Made by a program: the position numbers and the translations under genes. This document shows positions 1 to 5,545 of a stretch of 5,768 bases of DNA, one piece after another (the stretch's first letter is position 1; each line of letters opens with the position of its first letter). This DNA comes from CAZFLD01 sp964519835 (GTDB lineage Bacteria; Spirochaetota; Spirochaetia; DSM-27196; CAZFLD01): positions 1 to 5,768 of the forward strand of contig CAZFLD010000148.1 of NCBI GenBank assembly GCA_964519835.1, in the 5' to 3' direction. The notes below the pieces were generated by a model. The model saw only the letters and a program-made list of their open reading frames with translations, was not told where the DNA came from and did no database searches.

Positions 1-1
1 C

Positions 2-49
2 GAGCAACTCGGCGCCACCTTTGTGTTGGCCGAATACAGCGGGTGGTAG
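2..49 (+). CDS. C-terminal end of an unidentified gene (partial)
   Basis: An open frame enters from the left edge and ends at TAG (47-49). It reads EQLGATFVLAEYSGW before the stop. The residues look like an ordinary protein tail, and the frame has no stop within the window before 47. It is only 15 codons long, so chance cannot be excluded and no family can be named. If real, its stop is the left boundary of the CRISPR-Cas island. Confidence 0.3.
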   Translation, partial: EQLGATFVLAEYSGW

Positions 50-502
50 GACTCCCGCGCCGTCGCGGAAGGTGGCGATGGCGCCCTGTTGGCAGGCCTC
101 CCGGGACGGGTATCTGTTTGTCACACCCGGCGTGATTCTCGTTGGCCTATCGGCACCTTCCCCGTCTTCCGCACGGTAGCTGTCTCCCTGCGGCGACGAT
201 AGCGCGCGGTACACCCGGCGCGGCTCGACGAGGCACGAACACGCCTCCCCGTCTGTTCCGGATTCTTGCGGGCGGCGGCCAGGCAGGTCCGAAGGCGGCG
301 GCACTGGTTCCGCTTTCCGATGCACACCGGCCGGCGCACGATCCGCAACTGTAGTTACGTCCGTCGCCACGCCGGTTATCTAGTCGTAAACCGGTATGGT
401 CTTGCTTGCTTCTATGATGCGTCCGGAATCCTCTACAAGGTAGCGACTTGCGCGATGGCTTGGTCGATTGGCACACATGATGCACAGCGTTTGCGACCGG
501 GC
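50..502. other. Stretch with no recognisable gene
   Basis: About 450 bases lie between the possible gene end at 49 and the tracrRNA terminator. Short open frames exist on both strands (for example 142-354 and 266-523 on plus, 147-485 on minus). Their translations are rich in Arg, Pro, Ala and Gly, overlap one another, and show no motif or ribosome binding site I recognise. These are the usual marks of chance frames in GC-rich DNA. I see no tRNA, repeat array or insertion-sequence end. It may be decayed coding sequence or plain intergenic DNA. Confidence 0.5.
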
Positions 503-600
503 AAAAAAGAAGGAGAGCCGTAGCTCTCCTTTCTCATCTGGTGCACTTCCGCATTTCGCGGGGCTTGTACTAACGGGTTGACCGGTTACCGAGTTGAGGT
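503..600 (-). ncRNA. tracrRNA (trans-activating CRISPR RNA), predicted
   Basis: This RNA would pair with the repeat part of the crRNA and hold it in Cas9. Read leftward, it has the expected parts in order. First comes the anti-repeat (down to about 570). Next is a short hairpin, CCGC-GAAAT-GCGG (561-549), in the place of the nexus. Last is a 9-bp terminator hairpin followed by CTTTTTT. Flanking GUAC (570-567) and GUGC (546-543) could add an outer stem to the nexus. The start near 600 is inferred as about 7 nt past the -10 box, so the RNA would be about 98 nt; the exact ends are not known. The orientation is set by the terminator: the plus strand downstream of the anti-repeat leads straight into the cas9 leader with no hairpin or T-tract. 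Lying upstream of cas9 and transcribed away from it fits a type II-C locus. Confidence 0.88.
510..531 (-). terminator. Intrinsic terminator of the tracrRNA
   Basis: A perfect 9-bp inverted repeat (510-518 with 523-531) forms AAGGAGAGC/GCTCTCCTT on the minus strand. The loop is TACG closed by a C-G pair, a UNCG-type stable tetraloop. It is followed directly by CTTTTTT (509-503). The T-tract is on the minus strand only, so termination acts on leftward transcripts. In type II-C tracrRNAs this hairpin usually also forms the 3' structural part of the guide scaffold. Confidence 0.92.
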
Positions 601-606
601 AACGAT
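570..606 (-). repeat. Anti-repeat matching the CRISPR repeat
   Basis: Aligned to the repeats at 5239-5274 and 5305-5340, this segment matches at 31 of 36 positions in inverted orientation. Mismatches fall at 570, 572, 573, 588 and 594, and one base is inserted at 601/602. The longest exact block is 574-587. In the RNA duplex the two internal mismatches would be U-U (588) and A-A (594). Imperfect pairing is normal for natural tracrRNA anti-repeats. The last six bases (601-606) lie just upstream of the predicted RNA start and may not be transcribed. Confidence 0.93.
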
Positions 607-635
607 ATTATCGCCTAAGCGGCATACTACGTCAA
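607..635 (-). promoter_or_regulatory. Predicted sigma70-type promoter of the tracrRNA
   Basis: On the minus strand, TTGACG (635-630) is followed after exactly 17 nt by GATAAT (612-607). Each hexamer differs from the consensus at one base, and the spacing is ideal. Transcription would begin about 7 nt downstream, near 600, inside the anti-repeat. The -10 box overlaps an 11-nt palindrome, CGATATTATCG (603-613). The promoter occupies the same short interval that must also serve the cas9 leader on the other strand. Confidence 0.75.
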
Positions 636-657
636 GGACGCCGATACGAACATAAAT

Positions 658-667
658 AGGAGGAGGT
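658..667 (+). promoter_or_regulatory. Ribosome binding site of cas9
   Basis: AGGAGGAGGT contains two overlapping copies of the Shine-Dalgarno core AGGAGG and ends 3 bases before the ATG at 671. It is the strongest site in the operon and fixes the cas9 start. The later cas genes depend on overlap and weaker sites. Confidence 0.85.
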
Positions 668-670
668 AGA

Positions 671-3600
671 ATGGACTACAGATTGGGTCTTGATCTCGGC
701 ACCAATTCCATCGGCTGGGCGGTGCTAAAACTGGGGCCCGATGGAACGGTGGCGTTGGAAGACGCCGGTGTTCGGATCTTTCCTAACGGCCGCGAGCCGG
801 CAGGTGAGGGACGCATCGGCGAGCCGTTGGCGGTCAAGCGTCGGATGGCCCGCGCCCAACGGAGGCTCCGCGATCGCCGCAATAGACGAAGGCTTCTAGT
901 TCTCCATGAGTTGGTTCGAGCCGGTTATTTGCCTCCCGGACGGCAACGCCGAAAGGAGATGCTTCGGGGCACCCCGTCGGATGACCCTCGATACAACCTG
1001 CCTGCAAGTGGCCAAGCCGCACGCATCATTTCCAAGCTACTGGAACTGGCCGGACTGGGGAGGAAGAGCAAGGCCGATGGGCCGCAAAAGCACCAGCCTC
1101 TCGATCCGTACTATTTGCGGGCAGAGGCATTGGATCGAGACTTAACGAGCACGGAACTGGCACGTGTTCTGATGCACCTCGCGCTTCGGAGGGGATTTCA
1201 GTCAAACCGCAAGGCGGATGCAACAGAGAACGCGAAAGACCTCTCAGCGCAGAAGCAGGACATGCGCCAATTGGCGGAAAAGATCGCAGAGACCGGTAGC
1301 CGTACACTCGGAGAGTACCTCTGGAAGCGCCGGTACGCAGGGAAACCGGTCCGTTTTCGCCGAGGATCTGTAGGGCTCTATCCGAGCCGGGCGATGTACC
1401 GCAACGAGTTCGCCGCCGTCCGTGCTCGCCAAGAGCAGCTGCACCGCGACTTGGACTGGGACCGAATCGAAGTGGCGATCTTCTATCAACGGCCACTACG
1501 GCCGGTGGAAAGGGGTCGGTGCCGGTACTATACATCCGAACTTCGCGCATACGCAGACCAACCGTCTATCGCCCGGTTTCGGGCACTCCAAGAGGTACAC
1601 AACCTCAGTTTCGTGGATTCCAACGGCGCGGAGGTGTCTCTATCCCGAGACGAGAGACAAACACTGCTGGAGATGCTGAGAACCCAGAAGACTGTCAGCT
1701 TTGACAAGATCAGGCAGATTGTGGGCGTCAGCGCCAAGTTCAACCTCGAGGACAGTAAACGTGACAAACTCAAGGGTGACTCCACGTCCTTCGAGATGCG
1801 AAAACCGGAACGATTCGGTGCATTGTGGGACAAAATGACTCCGGAAGACCAAGACAGTACAATCGAGAGTCTACATCAAGCGGTTTCAGACGAACAGGCC
1901 GCGTCGAGCATACGTAGCGTTGCACCAACGCTGACCGAATCCGAGGTCAGCGCGATCGTGGCCTTACCCCTGGCTCGGGCGACTGCTGCCGTCTCAGCTC
2001 GGTTTGCCCGCGATTGTTCAGCAATTATGGAACAAAGCGACGTCTCCTACGTCGACGCCACCAAGGCCATGGGATATCACCATTCCGAGGACGACGCGAT
2101 TCCCATACGAGAGAATCTTCCCTATTACGGTGAAATTCTCCCGGATGCCACGACAGGCGCCGACCCAGAGGGTAAAGATGAACAGACCCGCTTTGGTCGA
2201 GTACCGAATCCGACAGTACACGTTGCAATGAATCAACTTCGGGCGGTGGTAAACGCACTGCTTGTGCGTTTTGGAAGACCCTCTGAGATCGTCGTCGAAC
2301 TAGGGAGGGAGTTGAAGCTATCGCCTCGGCGGGCAATGGATATCACAAAAAGACAAGCGGCCAACCAGAAGGAGAATGAGCGAATTAGGGCAGAGTTAAT
2401 GGAGCTTGGAGTGGTGTCGCCTTCCGGGGCAGACGTTTTGAAGTACAAACTCTGGGAAGAGTTGGGGAGCGACCGTCTGGCGCGAACATGCGTTTATTGC
2501 GGGAAGACAATTTCTGCAAGCGAAATCATCGGACCCGCCACCGAAGTTGACCATATTCTGCCACGGTCACGAACACTGCTCAACTCTCGGTCGAACTTAG
2601 TTGTCGCCCACAAGGCCTGCAATCAACTCAAAGGCAACCGGAGCCCCTATGAAGCCTTTGGGTCAAGCCCAGAGGGCTTTGACTACGAGGCAATCATCGC
2701 CCGCGCAAAGCGAGCATACGGCGCAACCGCGTCGGGGAAACTCAGGAAGTTCTCTTCCTCGGCGATGACGGACATTCAAGAGGTTGGCGACTTTCTGGCA
2801 AGCCAACAAAGTGACAACGCATACATCGCTCGCTTGGCAGTCCGCTATCTGGGTGCGATTTGCCCCAAGTACAATATCTGGCCAACGGTTGGCCGCCTTA
2901 CGTGGGACGCGCGTCGCGAGTGGGGAATCGACACAATCCTGGCGCGCAAAGAGCGGGTTGTTGAGGCGGTAAAGAACCGTCGAGACCACCGACACCATGC
3001 CCTGGACGCGATTGTTACTGGTCTTCTGACAAGAGCTACCGTTCAGCAAGTGGCGAGGCTGTCCGCTCGGGAAGATCAGAACAGGTACAGCCGCCGATTC
3101 GTTTTCCCCGAGTGCCCGGTGCCACGCGAGCGAATCATCGAGGTGATCAAGAGGATGGTAGTGTCGCACAAGCCGGATCACGGGCTCGATGGGCAACTTC
3201 TCAAGGAAACGGCGATGGGAGAACAGGCTTTTCCCTCAGCCCCGACTGAAGCAATGGCCGGGTCAAAGCTGTGGGCCTTTCGAAAACCGACGACAAGCCT
3301 CACCCCGGCGGAGGTCGCTCACGCCATAGCAGACCCGGTAATCCGCCAGGCGCTCCAAAACTACCTATCCTCTAATCAGGCGCTTAAGCACGAAAGGGCC
3401 TTGGAGGAGTTTGCAAAAGAGACGGGAGTACGTCGGCTGCGCGTGGTTGCGCACAAACAGAATCCCGTTCGCGTTCCTTCAGCTCCCTACAAGGCATACG
3501 AGCCCGTCGAAATAGCCTACTGCGAGATATGGCAAATCCCGGGCAAGAAGGTACCAAAGTACGAAGGCCGGTACTGGTCTCTGATAGATGCCCGAAACCG

Positions 3601-3940
3601 GGATGCCGGCGACGCGGGCAGGCCGCACCCGGCGGCGAAGAAGCTCATGAGACTCTACAAGAACGATGCGGTTGAACTCAGGAACGAAAACCATGTCTAT
3701 TATGCCCGTGTAGTCGGTTTCGCCTCCCAGACGAACAAGATTGATCTCCGACCTGTCAACTGTGCGAACAGCATCGCAGATTGGATGGAAGAGACAACCG
3801 ATGAGATGACCCGGTGGCCGCTACGGAGGTCTAAAGGGCAAAACCATGAGTCTATCCAGCAGGTTTTTTCCCGGTTCCGTGTTCGCTACACCCCGGTATC
3901 GCCGGATGGTCTCGTCCGCAGTAAAGGATCGCACCCATGA
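671..3940 (+). CDS. cas9: Type II-C CRISPR-associated endonuclease Cas9
   Basis: RNA-guided nuclease that cuts both DNA strands at a crRNA-matched target next to a PAM. All catalytic parts are visible. RuvC-I is GLDLGTNSIGWA, with Asp8. An Arg-rich bridge helix spans about 55-75. A shortened recognition lobe spans about 85-510. RuvC-II is IVVELGRE, with Glu543. The HNH domain (about 605-665) has EVDHILPRS with His628, followed by NQLKGN. RuvC-III is DHRHHALDA, with His776 and Asp779. The C-terminal WED/PAM-interacting region is about 870-1089. CxxC (607/610) with HKAC (647-650) in HNH may be a metal-binding knuckle. At 1089 aa it is of II-C size, well below the roughly 1370 aa of the Streptococcus pyogenes enzyme. 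The N-terminal GVRIFPNGR and bridge helix recall the Nitrobacter/Bradyrhizobium-like II-C branch; that placement is from memory, not a tree. ATG 671 is set by the strong upstream site. No frameshift or lost catalytic residue is seen, so it should be active. Confidence 0.98.
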   Translation: MDYRLGLDLGTNSIGWAVLKLGPDGTVALEDAGVRIFPNGREPAGEGRIGEPLAVKRRMARAQRRLRDRRNRRRLLVLHELVRAGYLPPGRQRRKEMLRGTPSDDPRYNLPASGQAARIISKLLELAGLGRKSKADGPQKHQPLDPYYLRAEALDRDLTSTELARVLMHLALRRGFQSNRKADATENAKDLSAQKQDMRQLAEKIAETGSRTLGEYLWKRRYAGKPVRFRRGSVGLYPSRAMYRNEFAAVRARQEQLHRDLDWDRIEVAIFYQRPLRPVERGRCRYYTSELRAYADQPSIARFRALQEVHNLSFVDSNGAEVSLSRDERQTLLEMLRTQKTVSFDKIRQIVGVSAKFNLEDSKRDKLKGDSTSFEMRKPERFGALWDKMTPEDQDSTIESLHQAVSDEQAASSIRSVAPTLTESEVSAIVALPLARATAAVSARFARDCSAIMEQSDVSYVDATKAMGYHHSEDDAIPIRENLPYYGEILPDATTGADPEGKDEQTRFGRVPNPTVHVAMNQLRAVVNALLVRFGRPSEIVVELGRELKLSPRRAMDITKRQAANQKENERIRAELMELGVVSPSGADVLKYKLWEELGSDRLARTCVYCGKTISASEIIGPATEVDHILPRSRTLLNSRSNLVVAHKACNQLKGNRSPYEAFGSSPEGFDYEAIIARAKRAYGATASGKLRKFSSSAMTDIQEVGDFLASQQSDNAYIARLAVRYLGAICPKYNIWPTVGRLTWDARREWGIDTILARKERVVEAVKNRRDHRHHALDAIVTGLLTRATVQQVARLSAREDQNRYSRRFVFPECPVPRERIIEVIKRMVVSHKPDHGLDGQLLKETAMGEQAFPSAPTEAMAGSKLWAFRKPTTSLTPAEVAHAIADPVIRQALQNYLSSNQALKHERALEEFAKETGVRRLRVVAHKQNPVRVPSAPYKAYEPVEIAYCEIWQIPGKKVPKYEGRYWSLIDARNRDAGDAGRPHPAAKKLMRLYKNDAVELRNENHVYYARVVGFASQTNKIDLRPVNCANSIADWMEETTDEMTRWPLRRSKGQNHESIQQVFSRFRVRYTPVSPDGLVRSKGSHP

Positions 3941-4860
3941 TCGGCCAGGTAGTTGAGCTGCAGAGCGCGGAAATCTCCGTTCAGAAAACGCTCGGTCATC
4001 TTAAAGTGCGGAGTGAAGACCGAGTTTCACGCCTGGATTTCGATTCGATTGGAGCACTGCTCCTATCCGCGCCCCAGGCAGTAGTAACCCGTTCGGTCCT
4101 GGACGAATGCAGTAGTCGCGACATCCCTGTACTTGTTTGCGGCTCAAATTACCTGCCATCGGCAATCGTTGTGCCGGTGCAAAGCAAAAGCGATGTGGCG
4201 GCATTGATCCGGGCTCAGGTACATACAACGCGGCCCAAGGCAAAGCGAATCTGGCAGACGATTGTGCAGCAAAAGATCGCCGGCCAAGCTGTAGCTCTTG
4301 AATCCGTGGGCAGCAGCTCCGGGTGGCGTAAACTGCAGCAGATAGTGTCCACGGTTAAATCCGGTGACCCGACCAATCGGGAGGCCTATGCCGCCAAAAT
4401 CTACTGGCGCGAGCTCTTTGGAGATAGCTTTCGTCGCGACCGTAACGCTGCCGGTGTGAACGCCATGCTAAACTACGGTTACGCCATTCTACGCTCCGCG
4501 GTTGCTCGGGCCTTGGCAGCGGCCGGGTTTGCTCTATCGATCGGTGTTCATCACTCCAGTGCGCGCAATCCCATGTGCCTGGTGGACGACATCATGGAGC
4601 CGTTTCGTCCCGTTGTCGATCTCGTCGTCCGTCGGCTCTGCGACGACGGACAGATAGAGCTTACGCCCGACACGAAGGCCGAACTTGCCCGAGTGTTGGT
4701 TCTCGACGTCAAAGGGCATCGCGGCGTGACGACGCTCCAAAACGGAGTGTGGGAATCGGCGCTGAGCCTCGCAAGTGTTCTTACTCAGGCTGACATCAAG
4801 CTCAGCTTCCCGGAATTCATCGGTATGCAACATGAATCAAAACAGTCTATCGGGGTTTGA
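3937..4860 (+). CDS. cas1: CRISPR adaptation integrase Cas1 (type II)
   Basis: Metal-dependent integrase that, in a Cas1-Cas2 complex, inserts new spacers at the array. The length (307 aa) is typical of type II Cas1. Conserved sites are visible: Glu149 in NREAYAAKIYW, the histidines of GVHHSSARNP (205/206), and the Asp pair and Glu of LVDDIMEPFRP (217/218, 221). These correspond to the Glu-His-Asp metal site of the family. The N-terminal half is the beta-strand dimerisation domain and the C-terminal half is helical. The start overlaps the cas9 stop as ATGA, a sign of translational coupling. A modest site, AAAGGA (3923-3928), lies 8 nt before the ATG inside cas9. The gene looks intact. Confidence 0.97.
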   Translation: MIGQVVELQSAEISVQKTLGHLKVRSEDRVSRLDFDSIGALLLSAPQAVVTRSVLDECSSRDIPVLVCGSNYLPSAIVVPVQSKSDVAALIRAQVHTTRPKAKRIWQTIVQQKIAGQAVALESVGSSSGWRKLQQIVSTVKSGDPTNREAYAAKIYWRELFGDSFRRDRNAAGVNAMLNYGYAILRSAVARALAAAGFALSIGVHHSSARNPMCLVDDIMEPFRPVVDLVVRRLCDDGQIELTPDTKAELARVLVLDVKGHRGVTTLQNGVWESALSLASVLTQADIKLSFPEFIGMQHESKQSIGV

Positions 4861-5167
4861 GATTTTGTGGATGATTGTCCTATTCGACCTACCCGTAGTG
4901 GAGTCGGAGCAAAGAAAAGCGGCCACCGAATTCCGGGGCGGACTGCTGAAGCTGGGTTTTTCGATGAGCCAGTACTCCGTTTATTACAAGGTGGTTTCCG
5001 GGAAGGACAAAGCCGAGCGTCTTGAGAATCATATCGCCAAAATCGTTCCCGCAGCTGGTCGCGTGGACATTGTCCGGATTACCGACAAACAATACGAGAA
5101 CATACTGTCGTTCGATGGCAAGGAGGGGAAACCTCATGGAAAAGCAAAACAGTTGGCGTTACTGTAG
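4832..5167 (+). CDS. cas2: CRISPR adaptation protein Cas2
   Basis: Small ferredoxin-fold protein that bridges two Cas1 dimers during spacer capture. The first strand reads LWMIVLFDLPV, with the conserved Asp19 after the hydrophobic run. A second conserved stretch, FSMSQYSVYYKVV, follows. The C-terminal half contains VRITDKQYENIL. I chose ATG 4832 (111 aa) because type II Cas2 proteins usually have a short lead-in such as LSGFEILW before this strand. The frame is open further upstream to 4775, but that extension lies inside cas1 and does not resemble Cas2. ATG 4871 would cut off the lead-in. The chosen start overlaps cas1 by 29 bases, with no clear Shine-Dalgarno site, so translation probably relies on coupling. 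No csn2 or cas4 follows, which supports II-C. Confidence 0.95.
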   Translation: MNQNSLSGFEILWMIVLFDLPVVESEQRKAATEFRGGLLKLGFSMSQYSVYYKVVSGKDKAERLENHIAKIVPAAGRVDIVRITDKQYENILSFDGKEGKPHGKAKQLALL

Positions 5168-5189
5168 CCGATGGTCGTTGTTTTCCGAC

Positions 5190-5237
5190 GGTGGCCGCCA
5201 ACGCATCTTCCTTCCCGGTAGTGTTTTGGCGGCCACC
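5190..5237. repeat. 12-bp perfect inverted repeat between cas2 and the array
   Basis: GGTGGCCGCCAA (5190-5201) is the exact reverse complement of TTGGCGGCCACC (5226-5237), around a 24-base loop. The right arm ends one base before the first CRISPR repeat. No T-tract follows on either strand, so it is not a classical intrinsic terminator. It could still stop or stabilise convergent cas and crRNA transcripts, or mark the array boundary. The rest of 5168-5238 shows no gene and is not clearly AT-rich as many leaders are. Confidence 0.6.
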
Positions 5238-5238
5238 T

Positions 5239-5266
5239 ATCGTACCTCATCTCGGAAACCGGTCAA
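5239..5266 (-). promoter_or_regulatory. Same putative promoter in the cas2-proximal repeat
   Basis: This is the identical arrangement in the first repeat, with TTGACC at 5266-5261 and TACGAT at 5244-5239. Its transcript would start near 5232 and run through the 12-bp inverted repeat into the 3' end of cas2, antisense to it. It would have no spacer to express, so any activity would be by-product or regulatory. Confidence 0.35.
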
Positions 5267-5274
5267 CCCGCAAC

Positions 5275-5304
5275 CTGGCCGCCGTTGCTCCGCCGGCAAG
5301 TACC
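5275..5304 (-). other. The only CRISPR spacer
   Basis: The 30 bases between the repeats would form the guide. In crRNA orientation it begins GGTACTTGCC and ends GGCGGCCAG. If transcription starts about 7 nt past the TACGAT box of the upstream repeat, the guide would keep about 24 nt, as reported for Neisseria II-C crRNAs. I see no full match elsewhere in the window. Eight bases, TGGCCGCC (5276-5283), recur at 5192-5199 and, inverted, at 5228-5235, next to repeat 1. The target is unknown. Confidence 0.85.
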
Positions 5305-5332
5305 ATCGTACCTCATCTCGGAAACCGGTCAA
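5305..5332 (-). promoter_or_regulatory. Putative repeat-embedded crRNA promoter (spacer-proximal)
   Basis: On the minus strand, TTGACC (5332-5327) is followed after 16 nt by TACGAT (5310-5305), which ends exactly at the repeat boundary. This matches TTGACA at five of six bases and TATAAT at four of six. Transcription would start near 5298 in the spacer and run into the other repeat, giving a ready-made crRNA 5' end. The layout mirrors the Neisseria meningitidis repeat, whose terminal TACAAT serves as a -10 box. Confidence 0.5.
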
Positions 5333-5340
5333 CCCGCAAC

Positions 5341-5484
5341 GTGCCGGTTCGGAGCACCTATCTGGGGCCGGACAAGCGGCAGTATGTCGTCATCACGGCA
5401 ACGGGCGGCGGATTTTTCAACAATCCGACGACGAATGACAGCATCGTGGCCTTTACGTTGGACGGCGCTTCAGGCCGGAATTAG
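5341..5484 (+). pseudogene. C-terminal remnant of a PQQ-dependent dehydrogenase-like protein
   Basis: From the first base after the second repeat, a frame of 47 codons runs to TAG (5482-5484). It contains STYLGPDKRQYVVITATGGG, then DSIVAFTL near the end. This resembles the closing strands of the beta-propeller in quinoprotein (PQQ-dependent) alcohol/glucose dehydrogenases, where GKQYVVI(A/T)A-GG and D-(I/V)-AF-L are typical. Those enzymes are several hundred residues long, so nearly all of the gene is missing. The frame stays open leftward through the repeats to an ATG at 5191, but that part shows no enzyme sequence. The family call is from memory of its consensus. Most likely the gene was cut when the locus formed or rearranged. 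Confidence 0.65.
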
Positions 5485-5545
5485 ATCCAGGCAAACGCCT
5501 TGGGACCGCTGGTCGACCGGACGGGAGGAGAGAGCCGGCCCGACA

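Larger units (their letters stand above)
5239..5340 (-). CRISPR. Type II-C CRISPR array: two repeats, one spacer
   Basis: Two identical 36-bp repeats (5239-5274, 5305-5340) flank one 30-bp spacer (5275-5304). Identity stops sharply at both ends, which fixes the repeat length. The 36/30 geometry is typical of II-C. The strand follows from the tracrRNA: it is complementary to the minus-strand form, which begins GTTGCGGGTTGACC and ends GGTACGAT, with the GTTG start common in II-C repeats. The array is therefore read towards cas2, opposite to the operon. Neither repeat is degenerate, so the usual mark of the oldest end is missing. One spacer means one crRNA, either a reduced array or one hardly expanded. 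Confidence 0.95.

Noticed and set aside
123..220. 10-bp direct repeat ACACCCGGCG at 123-132 and 211-220
   Set aside because: Only two copies, no regular spacing and no extended identity. A match of this length is not surprising in this GC-rich flank.
147..485. A 112-codon minus-strand open frame in the left flank
   Set aside because: Its composition is Arg/Gly/Ala-rich, it overlaps open frames on the other strand, and it has no motif or ribosome binding site. It is best seen as a chance frame in GC-rich DNA.
570..606. Anti-repeat as a stray, degenerate CRISPR repeat
   Set aside because: It stands alone with no spacer partner. On the minus strand it is preceded by a good promoter and followed by hairpins and a terminator, which is the structure of a tracrRNA gene.
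1026..1550. Long minus-strand open frames inside cas9 (also 2663-3196)
   Set aside because: They are antisense to conserved Cas9 coding sequence and have no recognisable domain.
4775..4831. Upstream extension of cas2 to ATG 4775
   Set aside because: The extra 19 residues lie wholly inside cas1, do not look like Cas2, and would put non-conserved sequence before the usual short lead-in.
5190..5237. Inverted repeat as a classical intrinsic terminator for cas2
   Set aside because: No T-tract follows the stem on either strand and the loop is 24 bases, so only a generic inverted repeat is claimed.
5191..5484. A 97-codon open frame from ATG 5191 running through both CRISPR repeats
   Set aside because: The repeated peptide IVPHLGNRSTRN is just the translated repeat (the 36+30 unit is a multiple of 3). 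Only the last 47 codons resemble a protein, and they are reported as a remnant.
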